In this document: one piece after another, positions 36,020 to 45,207 of the stretch
How positions within the stretch are numbered: the first letter of the stretch is position 1
How the letters are laid out: every line of letters begins with the position of its first letter
Assembly (NCBI GenBank): GCA_030604525.1
Contig: JAUVVQ010000008.1
Location: 1-64,000 of the forward strand
Origin: Phycisphaerae bacterium
GTDB lineage: Bacteria; Planctomycetota; Phycisphaerae; Sedimentisphaerales; Anaerobacaceae
Direction: 5' to 3'
Length of the DNA: 64,000 nt
Position numbers and translations under genes: made by a program
Notes under the pieces: model-generated
What the model was told of the DNA's origin: nothing
Databases searched by the model: none
The model's input: only the letters and a program-made list of their open reading frames with translations

Positions 36020-36400
36020 CTATACTCTTCTTCTTTTTTTCGGCCTGCACCCATTATGCGGTATTGGTGTAACATCTTCAATCGAAGCGATTCTCAAGCC
36101 CACGCCCTGCAGAGCAGAGATAGCGGATTCGCGTCCGGGCCCAGGTCCTTTAACTTTTATCTCAACTTCATTGACGCCAAATTTCTTAGCAGCCAAGGCA
36201 GCTTTTCGAGCGGCTTGCTGAGCCGCAAAAGGCGTGCTTTTTCTTGAACCTTTGAATCCAACTGTTCCCGCAGAATCGAAACAAATCATATCTCCATCGG
36301 GGTCAGTAATGGCAATCAAGGTATTGTTAAAAGTTGCTTTTATGTGAACAACCGCTTTTGCAACATTCTTCCTGAATTTTCTTTTTGACTTTTTTGCCAT
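36020..36400 (-). CDS. rpsK: 30S ribosomal protein S11
   Basis: 126 residues, normal length. The body contains [20 protein letters not shown] and the platform-binding end [20 protein letters not shown], with the basic tail RPKKRRRV. S11 forms the platform near the mRNA exit with S18 and S21. It lies between rpsM (46 bases upstream) and rpsD. Confidence 0.98.
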   Translation of the reverse strand: MAKKSKRKFRKNVAKAVVHIKATFNNTLIAITDPDGDMICFDSAGTVGFKGSRKSTPFAAQQAARKAALAAKKFGVNEVEIKVKGPGPGRESAISALQGVGLRIASIEDVTPIPHNGCRPKKRRRV

Positions 36401-36446
36401 TTTTTCAGCATGACCTCGAATAACACAATTTTCATTAAATAATTTA

Positions 36447-36830
36447 CTATCTTGTCTCTTTGATACCTCTCTTGCCGGCTACTGTTTTTCTTGGACCTTT
36501 GCGAGTACGAGCATTAGTTTGCGTTCGCTGCCCTCGAACAGGCAGTCCTTTTCTGTGACGAATGCCTCTATAACATTTTATATCTCGTAAACGGGAAATA
36601 TTTTGCGTAATTTGTCTCCTGAGCTGGCCTCCGACAATATAACCCTCATCGATTATTCTCGCTATACGACTAAGCTCGTCCTCTGTAAGTTTGTTAGCTT
36701 TCGTTCCCGGTTCGATACGAACCTGCTTCAAAATCTGAGAAGACGCATATTTACCTATGCCGTAAATATGGGTTAAAGCTATCCATATTGATTTGCCATC
36801 CGGAATATCCACGCCTGCAATACGGGGCAT
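36447..36830 (-). CDS. rpsM: 30S ribosomal protein S13
   Basis: 127 residues. It starts [20 protein letters not shown], with the helix-two-turn-helix region and [20 protein letters not shown]. The basic C-terminal tail reaches the P site and contacts tRNA. S13 forms bridge B1 with the 50S subunit. It follows rpmJ by 39 bases. Confidence 0.98.
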   Translation of the reverse strand: MPRIAGVDIPDGKSIWIALTHIYGIGKYASSQILKQVRIEPGTKANKLTEDELSRIARIIDEGYIVGGQLRRQITQNISRLRDIKCYRGIRHRKGLPVRGQRTQTNARTRKGPRKTVAGKRGIKETR

Positions 36831-36869
36831 ATTTATTTCCTTTCTTTTCTTATCTACGGCAAGGCGAAA

Positions 36870-36983
36870 TTAACCTTGTCGCTGTTTATGTCTGGGGTTC
36901 GTGCAAATAACCCTTACGACACCTTTTCGACGAATAATTTTACAATCTTCACAAATACGCTTTACAGAACTTCTTACTTTCAT
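36870..36983 (-). CDS. rpmJ: 50S ribosomal protein L36
   Basis: 37 residues: [14 protein letters not shown], then [21 protein letters not shown]11, C14, C27 and H32 are the zinc ligands of the C+ form, which is the form that needs zinc. It lies in its usual position between infA and rpsM. Confidence 0.95.
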   Translation of the reverse strand: MKVRSSVKRICEDCKIIRRKGVVRVICTNPRHKQRQG

Positions 36984-37035
36984 CTTATCAACTACCCTTC
37001 TTGTAACAATCACCGTCGAGAAAAGACGGCAGTCA

Positions 37036-37251
37036 TTAATTTCTTAATACTATCCTTCCCCTATTCAAATCATAAGGAGACATTTCTACAACCACTGTAT
37101 CTCCCGGTAAAATACGAATGAAATGCATCCGCATTTTGCCGGAAACATGAGCCATAACTTTATGCCCATTTTGCAGCTCAACTCGAAAGACTGCATTCGG
37201 CAATGCTTCAATAACTTCAGCTTCCAATCTTATTGCGTCTTTTTTTGCCAT
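37036..37251 (-). CDS. infA: Translation initiation factor IF-1
   Basis: 71 residues forming a single S1-like OB fold. [20 protein letters not shown] and [20 protein letters not shown] are the family strands. IF-1 occupies the 30S A site during initiation and strengthens IF-2 and IF-3. It lies between map and rpmJ, 41 bases after map. Confidence 0.97.
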   Translation of the reverse strand: MAKKDAIRLEAEVIEALPNAVFRVELQNGHKVMAHVSGKMRMHFIRILPGDTVVVEMSPYDLNRGRIVLRN

Positions 37252-37292
37252 TTACTCTATCTTTTATTTCCCGGACTTCAGAGCAAAAAGTA

Positions 37293-38069
37293 TCATATAG
37301 TCAGCACTTTAGAACCGTTTTCCACAATAGCAATTGTATGCTCAAAATGTGCAGAGCACTTTTTATCTTTAGTTACCACGGTCCAGCCGTCTTTAAGCGT
37401 TTTTACCTTATAGCTTCCTTCAGTAATCATAGGTTCAACGGCAATAACCATACCTTCCGTCAAAATTATATCATCATTCAACAAGTCATCGCTTACGAAG
37501 TTAGGCACCTTCGGTTCTTCGTGCATCTCTGTTCCGATGCCATGTCCGACAAAATCCCTTACGACTGAGAACCCGGCCGATTCGGCTCTCTTCTGCATTT
37601 TTCCTGCTATCGTGCTCCATTTAACAGAAGGCGCCGACTCTTTTACGGCGATATCAAGAATCTCTTTCGTAACCTCAATAAGTTTTTGCTTATGAGGCGG
37701 AATTTCTCCGATTCCAAAGGTTACGGCAGCGTCTGCACAATACCCATTCAGTTTAATGACAAAATCGATACTTATGATATCACCTTCCCTGAGAATAACA
37801 TCCTTAGATGGTATCCCGTGGACAACCTGCTCATTCAACGAGGTACAAATAACGCCGGGAAACGGTATATCAGCATAAGGGCTTTTAACGCCTTTGGAAG
37901 GAGCGGTGGCTCCTGCCTCAGCCGTCATTTCTGAAGCTATCTCGTTCAGCTTTCCGGTACTTACTCCCGGCTCAGCCGCTTTTTGCAATTGTGAAAGAAC
38001 ACCGGCTAAAACAACACCTGCTTTTCGCATTAACTCAATTTCTCTTAGACTGCGAAGCGTTATAGCCAT
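37293..38069 (-). CDS. map: Type I methionine aminopeptidase
   Basis: 258 residues. It removes initiator methionine from nascent proteins. The five metal ligands of the pita-bread fold can be placed: the two Asp in SIDFVIKLNGYCADAAVTFG, His in FVGHGIGTEMHE, Glu in GMVIAVEPM and Glu in EHTIAIVENG. The conserved HG before the second metal site (EQVVHGIPS) is also present. No N-terminal zinc-finger extension. It is 21 bases after adk, the usual spc-operon neighbour. Confidence 0.98.
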   Translation of the reverse strand: MAITLRSLREIELMRKAGVVLAGVLSQLQKAAEPGVSTGKLNEIASEMTAEAGATAPSKGVKSPYADIPFPGVICTSLNEQVVHGIPSKDVILREGDIISIDFVIKLNGYCADAAVTFGIGEIPPHKQKLIEVTKEILDIAVKESAPSVKWSTIAGKMQKRAESAGFSVVRDFVGHGIGTEMHEEPKVPNFVSDDLLNDDIILTEGMVIAVEPMITEGSYKVKTLKDGWTVVTKDKKCSAHFEHTIAIVENGSKVLTI

Positions 38070-38090
38070 TAAAATTATATATCCTGGATT

Positions 38091-38747
38091 TTATACTTTA
38101 TCAAATGTGTTTAATTGCTCAAAAATCAAACTGGTTATCTCGTCAACATTACCTTCAGCAACGATGTCACAAATATTACCATTTTCTCTATAGTAATCCG
38201 CCACCGGCTCGGTTTGCTGATGATAAGTTTTTAATCTTGTGGCAACCACTTCTGCGGCGTCATCCGGCCTTTGGACAAGCTCCGCACCGTCTTTATCACA
38301 TTTTCCTTCAACTTTAGGTTTCAGGTTCTTAACGTGATAAACAGCACCGCATTTTGGGCAACTCCTTCTGCCGGTCATTCTTTCCATCACCAACCGGTCA
38401 TCTATTTTAAGGTTCAGGACGATATCTATTTGTTTGTTTTTAGAGACCAGCGAATTATCTAATTGGCTGGCCTGGTTAACTGTTCTGGGAAAACCATCTA
38501 AAACAAATCCTGACTCACCAGTTTCCTCGACGGCGTCTGCCATCATTGCAACTATTACCTCGTCAGGCACCAAGCCGCCCGAATCCATATAACTTTCTGC
38601 TTTTTTGCCCAATTCTGTTTCTTTTGCCCTTTCGTTTCTCAATATATCTCCGCTGGATAAATGCAGAACACCGTATCTTTCTACAATTCTTTTGCACTGT
38701 GTCCCTTTCCCGGCACCTGGCGCACCTAATAAAACCATTCTCATCAT
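38091..38747 (-). CDS. adk: Adenylate kinase, zinc-type LID
   Basis: 218 residues. ATP + AMP = 2 ADP. The P-loop GAPGAGKGTQ lies near residue 9, the AMP-binding region follows, and DGFPRT is the family signature. The LID domain has CPKC and a later CDKD, the Cys/Cys/Cys/Asp zinc site of Gram-positive-type long adenylate kinases. Its ATG overlaps the secY stop by four bases, and AAAGGAG lies inside secY seven bases before it, so translation is probably coupled. Confidence 0.98.
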   Translation of the reverse strand: MMRMVLLGAPGAGKGTQCKRIVERYGVLHLSSGDILRNERAKETELGKKAESYMDSGGLVPDEVIVAMMADAVEETGESGFVLDGFPRTVNQASQLDNSLVSKNKQIDIVLNLKIDDRLVMERMTGRRSCPKCGAVYHVKNLKPKVEGKCDKDGAELVQRPDDAAEVVATRLKTYHQQTEPVADYYRENGNICDIVAEGNVDEITSLIFEQLNTFDKV

Positions 38748-40099
38748 CGGTTCGCTCCTTTAATTCTGCCCGCACTCGAGAAACCATCATAACTTCTCAT
38801 AATAAGGTTAGCTTCGATCTTCTGAACCAGGTCCAGGGAAACAGAGACAACAATCAATAAGCCGGTGCCGCCCAAGAAAGCCGTTACTCTCCAGTCAATA
38901 CCCAATAACAGTGAAGATACTGTTGGCACAACGGCGATTATTGCTAAAAAGGACGCCCCAAAATAAGTTATTCTTGTCATCACGGTTTCGAGGTAATCAG
39001 CGGTTCTTTTCCCAGGTCTCAACCCGGGGACAAAGGCGCCTGAGTCTCTAAGATTTTTGGCCATCTCCTTCGGCTGAAACTGAATTGTTGTCCAGAAATA
39101 AGCAAACAGGAAAATCAATAACATATACACGAAATTATAAGTAAAAGCTCGCGGCATTAACGCCTCTTGAAAAGTATTCAAAGACCAGGAGTTTTGCAGA
39201 GACGGTATTTTTCGTATTTGTGCAATAAGAATTGGTGGGAAAATCATAAAGCTCGAAGCGAAAATTATCGGCATCACGCCTCCATGATTTACTCGCAGCG
39301 GCAAATAATGTCTTTGCCCACCGTAAACTCTCCGACCTCTGGTTAGCTTTGCCTGCTGTATTGGTATTCTTCTCTGTCCCTGCGTTATCAATATAGCGCC
39401 TGCGACAACGAAGATAAAAGAAGCTATCAAGAACAGGATTTTTGCCGGCCCTATGGCGTCAGGCGGAGCGGCAAGACTCAAGTCAACCCGCTGGATAAGC
39501 ATTCTAATCGCCCAGGGCATACGAGAGACGATACCCGCCATAATTATCAAGCTTATACCGTTACCTATACCATATTCATCAATCTGCTCTCCAAGCCACA
39601 TCAGAAAGATAGTCCCTGCCGTCATACCAAAGACGCCCATAATTACAGCTTGCGTCCCCATGCCGACATAAGTATAGCTTCCGAGGACTTTCATAATCAT
39701 CAAAGCTTGAATAACACATATAGGCACTGTTAAATATCTGGTATATTCCTGGATTTTCTTATAGCCCGTTCTGCCTTCCTGCCGCAGTTTTTTCAAGGCG
39801 GGTATAACTTCCCCCAGCAGCATTAAGATAATCGAGGCGGTAATATACGGCATAATTCCAAGCCCGAACAGACTGCTTTTGCTCAGGGTTCCGCCGGTAA
39901 ATATCTGCATATATTCGGCAGCCCTTCCAAGAGGACTGGTCGTATCTCTTGTTTCCACAGACGCCTCTATCTTATCCTGGTCAAAGCAGGGAACAGGAAT
40001 ATGAAAACCAACCCTGTATATTAACAGCAAGGCAACCGTGAAAATGACTTTGTTGCGCAAGTCCGAGATTTTAAATATATTAATTACTGATCCAAGCAT
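38744..40099 (-). CDS. secY: Preprotein translocase subunit SecY
   Basis: 451 residues with ten transmembrane helices. SecY forms the protein-conducting channel with SecE and SecG. Visible are GIMPYITASIILMLL (family signature), GIGNGISLIIMAGI, and the cytoplasmic loop before FIPGLRPG-type sequence (VPGLRPGKRTADYL). The channel serves the many exported hydrolases encoded in this window. It is 61 bases after rplO and overlaps adk. Confidence 0.98.
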   Translation of the reverse strand: MLGSVINIFKISDLRNKVIFTVALLLIYRVGFHIPVPCFDQDKIEASVETRDTTSPLGRAAEYMQIFTGGTLSKSSLFGLGIMPYITASIILMLLGEVIPALKKLRQEGRTGYKKIQEYTRYLTVPICVIQALMIMKVLGSYTYVGMGTQAVIMGVFGMTAGTIFLMWLGEQIDEYGIGNGISLIIMAGIVSRMPWAIRMLIQRVDLSLAAPPDAIGPAKILFLIASFIFVVAGAILITQGQRRIPIQQAKLTRGRRVYGGQRHYLPLRVNHGGVMPIIFASSFMIFPPILIAQIRKIPSLQNSWSLNTFQEALMPRAFTYNFVYMLLIFLFAYFWTTIQFQPKEMAKNLRDSGAFVPGLRPGKRTADYLETVMTRITYFGASFLAIIAVVPTVSSLLLGIDWRVTAFLGGTGLLIVVSVSLDLVQKIEANLIMRSYDGFSSAGRIKGANR

Positions 40100-40160
40100 A
40101 TTCCGAACCCATATTAAATATCAATTACCGGCTTAATTTACATAGTTAAAACAATTAATC

Positions 40161-40604
40161 TTATATTACCTGAACCGTTCCGTCCGAGGCCTCAATTTTT
40201 TGTTTGGCAGCTTTGCTGAATTTGTGTGCCTTGACCTTCAGGTTTTTTGTTATATCTCCGTTACCAAGGACTTTAACTTTAGTTCTCATGCCTGGAATTA
40301 AGCCGGCTTCAGATAACTGCACCAAACCAATGTCCTGGCCGTTATCAAACCTTTCCAGCTGCGATACATTGACAATGCTGTAACGCGTCGCAAAATTATA
40401 ATTGTTAAAACCCCTTTTCGGCAATCTTCTGAACAAAGGCATCTGTCCGCCTTCAAATAATGAGTTTTTAGTAGCACCGGCTCTACTGCCGCTTCCCTTA
40501 TGCCCTCGTCCACTGGTCTTACCTCTGCCGGTACCACGTCCCCTGCCGGAACGCCTTCTTGATTTATTCCTGCCTGCTATAGAAGTTATTTCGTGACTTA
40601 ACAT
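40161..40604 (-). CDS. rplO: 50S ribosomal protein L15
   Basis: 147 residues. The Gly/Arg-rich N-terminal extension (KSRRRSGRGRGTGRGKTSGR) inserts into 23S rRNA; LFEGGQMPLFRRLPKRGFNN is the family core. It follows rpsE directly by 18 bases. In most bacteria rpmD (L30) lies between them, so L30 is missing here. Confidence 0.98.
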   Translation of the reverse strand: MLSHEITSIAGRNKSRRRSGRGRGTGRGKTSGRGHKGSGSRAGATKNSLFEGGQMPLFRRLPKRGFNNYNFATRYSIVNVSQLERFDNGQDIGLVQLSEAGLIPGMRTKVKVLGNGDITKNLKVKAHKFSKAAKQKIEASDGTVQVI

Positions 40605-40622
40605 TTAAATCATTCCACCTTA

Positions 40623-41141
40623 CTATTGCTTTGTAACAACTTCAATATTTACTCCCCTAAGGGATTCAACCTCTTCTTTATCACGCAACTTCAACAAACC
40701 ATTAAGCACTGCTTTAACAACGCTTTTAGGAGAAGTATTGTTATAAACTTTTGTAAGTACATCCTGGATGCCCGCTAATTCAAGGACCGCTCTGGCGCTG
40801 GAGCCGGCAATAACTCCCGTACCAGGACTGGCAGGGACAAGTACTACCCTGGTAGCTTCGAATCTGCCAATAACTTCGTGCGGTATCGTTCTTCCAGCTA
40901 AAGTTACTCTTTGTAAAGATTTTTTCCCCTCTTTGACACCTTTTTCCACTGCAAGAGGAACTTCGTTTGCTTTACCGTAACCTATGCCGACATTTCCTGA
41001 ACGGTCACCTACGACTACCAAGGCGGCAAAACTAAACTTCCTGCCACCTTTTAAAACCTTCGAAGACCGGTATATCTTGACAACCGACTCTTCCAAGAGC
41101 TTTTCTGCCTGACCACCTATTGTAACAGCTTCTTTAGCCAA
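40623..41141 (-). CDS. rpsE: 30S ribosomal protein S5
   Basis: 172 residues. The double-stranded-RNA-binding-like N domain has SKVLKGGRKFSFAALVVVGD and NVGIGYGKANEVPLAVEKG. The C domain has GSSARAVLELAGIQDVLTKV. S5 guards decoding accuracy with S4 and S12. It is 24 bases after rplR. Confidence 0.98.
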   Translation of the reverse strand: MAKEAVTIGGQAEKLLEESVVKIYRSSKVLKGGRKFSFAALVVVGDRSGNVGIGYGKANEVPLAVEKGVKEGKKSLQRVTLAGRTIPHEVIGRFEATRVVLVPASPGTGVIAGSSARAVLELAGIQDVLTKVYNNTSPKSVVKAVLNGLLKLRDKEEVESLRGVNIEVVTKQ

Positions 41142-41165
41142 TTTTATCCTCCGGATTTTATCTCT

Positions 41166-41531
41166 TTAAAAAACCAATCCAGCTTTTCTTGCTGAGTCCG
41201 CAAGAGCTTTTACTTTCCCGTGATACTTATATCTGTTCCTGTCAAACCGAACACATTTAATGCCGACCTGAAGAGCTTGCTTTGCGATTGCCTTACCTAT
41301 TATTCCAGCAGTTTCCTTATTATTGCCTTTAGGTAATTTATCACGCAAACCCTTTGTTCTTGTGTTCGTTGAGACTAAAGTTGCTCCTGCGACATCATCT
41401 ATAATTTGTGCATAAATATGTCTGTTAGACCGGAATACCGAGAATCTTGGTCTGTCCGGCGTTCCCAGAACTTTTTTCCTAACGTGATATTTACGTCTTA
41501 ATGCTCTTTTAGCGTTTCTTTGTTTTCCCAT
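41166..41531 (-). CDS. rplR: 50S ribosomal protein L18
   Basis: 121 residues from the ATG at 41531, which has AGGA seven bases upstream and gives the family start MGKQRNAKRALRRKYHVRKK. An upstream in-frame start at 41558 would overlap rplF and is unlikely. RPRFSVFRSNRHIYAQIIDD and FDRNRYKYHGKVKALADSAR are typical. L18 binds 5S rRNA in the central protuberance. Confidence 0.97.
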   Translation of the reverse strand: MGKQRNAKRALRRKYHVRKKVLGTPDRPRFSVFRSNRHIYAQIIDDVAGATLVSTNTRTKGLRDKLPKGNNKETAGIIGKAIAKQALQVGIKCVRFDRNRYKYHGKVKALADSARKAGLVF

Positions 41532-41544
41532 AATGAAATCCTGC

Positions 41545-42129
41545 TTATGCCACACCACCTGAAGTAAAGGCCTTGCCGACTTTTCGTCTTACATACTCGT
41601 CAAAATAACGGATACCTTTGCCTTTATATGGTTCCGGCGGCCTTACTTTCCTAATAACCGAGGCAAACTGACCGACAGCTTGTTTATCCATTCCTGAAAT
41701 AGAGAACGCTGCGGGGACGTCGTTTCCGCGAGCATTCTCTGTCTTGATATTCACTTTTATACCTTTTGGAATTTCCATCTTCACTAAATGTGAGAAACCA
41801 ATCTGCAAAACCAATTGTCCGTCTTGTTCTTTGACATTATAGCCCGTCCCGTATATTTGCAATTTCTTTTCGAAACCTTTACTAACACCGGCTATCATAT
41901 TAGCAATCAGCGCCCGCATTGTCCCGTGCAGTTGTCTGTTTTTGCGAACTTGAGGTTTTTCGTTGATAATACGGATTTGATTTCCATCCCCTTCAACCTG
42001 TACTTTTATTTCCGGATGACAATCCATCTGTAAATCACCGAGCGGGCCTAAGACTTTAACCCTGCTTCCGCTAAGCTCTACTTTTACATCCTTTGGGATA
42101 TCTATCAGTTTTTTTCCGATACGACTCAT
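41545..42129 (-). CDS. rplF: 50S ribosomal protein L6
   Basis: 194 residues. MSRIGKKLIDIPKDVKVELS is the normal start. Its ATG shares one base with the rpsH stop (TGATG), so the two are coupled; an upstream start at 42144 is not needed. The C-terminal PPEPYKGKGIRYFDEYVRRK signature is intact. L6 sits near the factor-binding centre. Confidence 0.97.
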   Translation of the reverse strand: MSRIGKKLIDIPKDVKVELSGSRVKVLGPLGDLQMDCHPEIKVQVEGDGNQIRIINEKPQVRKNRQLHGTMRALIANMIAGVSKGFEKKLQIYGTGYNVKEQDGQLVLQIGFSHLVKMEIPKGIKVNIKTENARGNDVPAAFSISGMDKQAVGQFASVIRKVRPPEPYKGKGIRYFDEYVRRKVGKAFTSGGVA

Positions 42130-42527
42130 CAACTCACCGTACAAAGAATTTCGCCACCTGTTTTATTTTCCCGACACTTTCTACCGCTCATCACACCTTG
42201 ACTTGTTGTAACGATATTTATTCCAAGCCCCGCTAAAACGTGAGGCAAATCGTCGACCGAGGAATAAACTCTACGTCCCGGCTTACTTATCCTTTTAATG
42301 CTATTGATAACAGGTTTGCCCTCAGGGTCATATTTCAATTTTATTCTGAGTATCCCCTGGTTATTATCATCGATACGGTCGTAATCCATTACAAACCCTT
42401 CTTCTTTCAAAACAGAAGCAATCCCCTCACATATATTAGAGGCCTTGATGTTAACCTGCTCTTTATTTGTCCGAACAGCGTTACGTACTCTTGTCAACAT
42501 ATCAGCTATTGGGTCGTTTAGACTCAT
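42129..42527 (-). CDS. rpsH: 30S ribosomal protein S8
   Basis: 132 residues, normal length. It starts DPIADMLTRVRNAVRTNK and ends GINIVTTSQGVMSGRKCREN with ILCTVS, the S8 signature region. S8 binds the central domain of 16S rRNA and in E. coli represses the spc operon. It overlaps rplF by one base. Confidence 0.98.
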   Translation of the reverse strand: MSLNDPIADMLTRVRNAVRTNKEQVNIKASNICEGIASVLKEEGFVMDYDRIDDNNQGILRIKLKYDPEGKPVINSIKRISKPGRRVYSSVDDLPHVLAGLGINIVTTSQGVMSGRKCRENKTGGEILCTVS

Positions 42528-42579
42528 AATTTTATATCTCTTTTTCTATCACCTATACAATTTTAACATTAACCGCCAG

Positions 42580-42765
42580 CTACCAGCTTGCCTTTTTTAC
42601 TCCGGGAATTTTCCCTTCATTTGCCAATGTTCTAAAACAGATTCTACAAATTTTAAACTTTTGATAGACAGCTCTGGACCTTCCGCAAAGTTCGCATCGG
42701 GTATTCTGTCTAACCCTGAATTTCTGCTTTTTTCTGGTTTTATTTTCTTGCGCTTTTGTTGTCAT
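42580..42765 (-). CDS. rpsN: 30S ribosomal protein S14, short zinc form
   Basis: 61 residues. C24, C27, C40 and C43 (CELC ... CRIC) form the zinc knuckle of type Z S14; [20 protein letters not shown] is the usual end. S14 sits in the 30S head. It lies between rplE and rpsH. Confidence 0.97.
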   Translation of the reverse strand: MTTKAQENKTRKKQKFRVRQNTRCELCGRSRAVYQKFKICRICFRTLANEGKIPGVKKASW

Positions 42766-42810
42766 TCATACGCTCCAAATCAAACTTTTTTTCGCAGCTA
42801 ATACATAAAA

Positions 42811-43368
42811 TCAATCGTTATCTTTTGTTAATCCCTTAAAAGGCATTCCGAACAGAGAAAGCATTGCCCTTGCTTCATCATTTGTCGCTGCTGTTGTAAC
42901 AAAACAGATATCCATCCCCTGCTGAAACTCAACTTTAGCAGGATTAATCTCTGGAAAAACACTTTGCTCTGTCAATCCCATAGTATAATTGCCTCTGCCG
43001 TCGAAACTTTTGGGGTTTAATCCTCGAAAGTCCCTGACTCTCGGAATCGCAAGGTTTATGAGTCTGTCCATAAACTCATACATTCTGTCTCCGCGTAGAG
43101 TTACTTTCAGCCCGATTTTATCACCTTCACGAAGCTTAAAGTTAGAAACACTTTTCCTGGCTTTGCAAACAGCAGGCATCAGTCCGGTAATCATCATCAG
43201 GTCATTTTTCGCCGCCTCCAGGTATTTCTTATCTTCCGTCGCCCTGCCGACACCCATAGAGACAACGACTTTTTTCATACCCGGGACAGCCATACGATTT
43301 TTATAACCAAATTCCTTGGTTAATTGTTCAATTATTTGTGATTTATATAAGTCTTTTAAACGAATCAT
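42811..43368 (-). CDS. rplE: 50S ribosomal protein L5
   Basis: 185 residues. It contains MAVPGMKKVVVSMGVGRA, GLMPAVCKARKSVSNFKLRE and the P-site loop region RDFRGLNPKSFDGRGNYTMG. L5 binds 5S rRNA and forms bridge B1b with S13. It is 53 bases after rplX. Confidence 0.98.
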   Translation of the reverse strand: MIRLKDLYKSQIIEQLTKEFGYKNRMAVPGMKKVVVSMGVGRATEDKKYLEAAKNDLMMITGLMPAVCKARKSVSNFKLREGDKIGLKVTLRGDRMYEFMDRLINLAIPRVRDFRGLNPKSFDGRGNYTMGLTEQSVFPEINPAKVEFQQGMDICFVTTAATNDEARAMLSLFGMPFKGLTKDND

Positions 43369-43421
43369 ATTAATTCTCGTTATCTTTATCCTTCAAGCAA
43401 TCCGGATACTATTTAAGCCGG

Positions 43422-43754
43422 CTATTTCGCCCTTCTGATAGTTCCAATTTCTGTTCCATCCGCAGCGACTCTTTTTTTGCTTCCATCTTTTTCTATCTTA
43501 TAACGTACACGCGTTTCTCGGGAGCTCTTGGGATTTATTGGCAGGACATTACTAATATCCATAGGTTGTTCAATGTCAATTCGTCCTCCCTGCGGATTTT
43601 TTGTTGACGGACGAACGTGCTTTTTCACCACATTACGGCCCTGCACAACAACTTTTCCTTTTTTCGGATACACGTGTAATACTTTACCGGTGGCGCCTTT
43701 ATGAACACCAGCTATAATCTTAACCATATCACCTGTTTTCACATGCAAAGCCAT
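43422..43754 (-). CDS. rplX: 50S ribosomal protein L24
   Basis: 110 residues from ATG 43754, which follows AAAGGTG at normal spacing and gives MALHVKTGDMVKIIAGVHKG, the KOW motif at the N-terminus. A start at 43790 would add 12 atypical residues. L24 is an early assembly initiator of the 50S subunit. Confidence 0.96.
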   Translation of the reverse strand: MALHVKTGDMVKIIAGVHKGATGKVLHVYPKKGKVVVQGRNVVKKHVRPSTKNPQGGRIDIEQPMDISNVLPINPKSSRETRVRYKIEKDGSKKRVAADGTEIGTIRRAK

Positions 43755-43797
43755 TGTTTCACCTTTTTTCCAGACAAGAATAAATTGCAACTATTTT

Positions 43798-44184
43798 CTA
43801 AACAACCTCACTTGCCAGGGAAATAATTTTCATAAAGTTTTTTTCACGCAGCTCACGTGCCACGGCCCCAAAAATCCTTGTTCCAATCGGATTCCCATCA
43901 TCATCAATCATTACTGCAGCATTGCTGTCAAACCTGACATAACTACCATCAGGTCTTTTGACGGGGCTTTTAGTGCGAATAATAACACATTTATGAACTT
44001 TTTTATCATCCAACTGACAACTCGGCAGAGCTTTTTTTATAGCCACAACAATAATATCACCAACAGCAGCAACCGGTCGAGTTAATTTACCTCTCGAACC
44101 GCTTCTATTGAGAACCTTAACGCAAAGGACTGACTTAACGCCTGAGTTATCAGCAACATTTAATCTCGTTTCCTGTTGAATCAT
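43798..44184 (-). CDS. rplN: 50S ribosomal protein L14
   Basis: 128 residues. It starts [20 protein letters not shown] and contains [20 protein letters not shown] followed by [11 protein letters not shown], all conserved. It is slightly longer than the usual 122 because of the insertion near residue 53. L14 forms bridges with h14 of 16S rRNA and is a binding site for RsfS. Confidence 0.98.
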   Translation of the reverse strand: MIQQETRLNVADNSGVKSVLCVKVLNRSGSRGKLTRPVAAVGDIIVVAIKKALPSCQLDDKKVHKCVIIRTKSPVKRPDGSYVRFDSNAAVMIDDDGNPIGTRIFGAVARELREKNFMKIISLASEVV

Positions 44185-44222
44185 TTTTATCTCGAAATTA
44201 TTTCAAGTAACCCTTTTTACTT

Positions 44223-44477
44223 TTAAAGCGCTTTTTCCAAGACTTTTATAAGCCGCCAGCTCTTCGTCTTGCTATAAGGACGGCAGGGTGAAATCACAAC
44301 TACATCACCAACCTTTGCCTGGTTCTGTTCATCATGAACCGCAAATGTACTCCTACGCCGCACATACTTTCCATACTTCGGGTGTTTTACCTTATAATCC
44401 ATCGCAACTCTGAGACTTTTCTCGCCGCTGCAGCTTATCACTTTACCAGTTTGCGTTTTCAATATTTGTTCACTCAT
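44223..44477 (-). CDS. rpsQ: 30S ribosomal protein S17
   Basis: 84 residues forming an OB fold. GKVISCSGEKSLRVAMDYKV and HPKYGKYVRRRSTFAVHDEQ are the family core, with GDVVVISPCRPYSKTKSW towards the end. S17 helps early 30S assembly at h11. It lies between rpmC and rplN. Confidence 0.97.
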   Translation of the reverse strand: MSEQILKTQTGKVISCSGEKSLRVAMDYKVKHPKYGKYVRRRSTFAVHDEQNQAKVGDVVVISPCRPYSKTKSWRLIKVLEKAL

Positions 44478-44517
44478 TTTTTACTTCCTTTTATTCCTCG
44501 AAGCTGCGGGAAGAATT

Positions 44518-44703
44518 TTATTTCTTTTCACGTATTATCGTTTTGATTCTGGCAATTTCCCGCCTGGCGTTTTTTAAGGCCTTCGAGTTTTCCAGCTTTT
44601 CCGTAACCGCCTGGGCGCCTAAATCAAACAGATGCGTTTTCAGCTCTTCAAACTTCACTTCCAATTCATCCAAACTCATCTCACGATACTGATGCGCCTT
44701 CAT
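44518..44703 (-). CDS. rpmC: 50S ribosomal protein L29
   Basis: 61 residues forming a helical hairpin. MSLDELEVKFEELKTHLFDL and ARREIARIKTIIREK are the two helices. L29 lies at the tunnel exit beside L23 and contacts SRP and trigger factor. It is 15 bases after rplP. Confidence 0.96.
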   Translation of the reverse strand: MKAHQYREMSLDELEVKFEELKTHLFDLGAQAVTEKLENSKALKNARREIARIKTIIREKK

Positions 44704-44718
44704 CCAAACTTTTCCTTA

Positions 44719-45138
44719 TCAAATTGAATGTCTTCGTTTAACAAACCTGCATTTTACAGGCATTTTATGAGCGACTCTAAGAAGGGCCTGTTTTGCAATA
44801 TGTTCTTCAACTCCGCCTATTTCAACCATAATCGTCCCGGGTCTTACAGATGCCACCCAGGATTCAGTTTCTCCTTTGCCTTTACCCATTCTTGTCTCCA
44901 GCGGCTTTGAGCTAACGGGCTTAGAAGGAAATATTCTAAGATATACTTTACCCTCACGATGTAAAAAATGAGTTGCAGAGACTCGAGATGCCTCAATATT
45001 CTTAGCGGATATCCATCCCTTTTCCAGAGATTGCAAACCATAGTCGCCGAAGGCAACGAAGTTATTCCGGCTGGCGTTGCCTTTTATTTTGCCGCGCTGG
45101 CTCTTGCGATATTTTACTCTTTTCGGCATTAATGGCAT
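44719..45138 (-). CDS. rplP: 50S ribosomal protein L16
   Basis: 139 residues. MPKRVKYRKSQRGKIKGNAS is the start. GKVYLRIFPSKPVSSKPLET and RMGKGKGETESWVASVRPG carry the conserved region that orders the A-site finger and tRNA elbow. The final HKMPVKCRFV is typical. It is 69 bases after rpsC. Confidence 0.98.
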   Translation of the reverse strand: MPLMPKRVKYRKSQRGKIKGNASRNNFVAFGDYGLQSLEKGWISAKNIEASRVSATHFLHREGKVYLRIFPSKPVSSKPLETRMGKGKGETESWVASVRPGTIMVEIGGVEEHIAKQALLRVAHKMPVKCRFVKRRHSI

Positions 45139-45207
45139 TGTTCAAGTCCTTGTATCTAAAAAACTCAATAACCCTTAACGATGCTGGATTATCTTACGAA
45201 TTATTTA

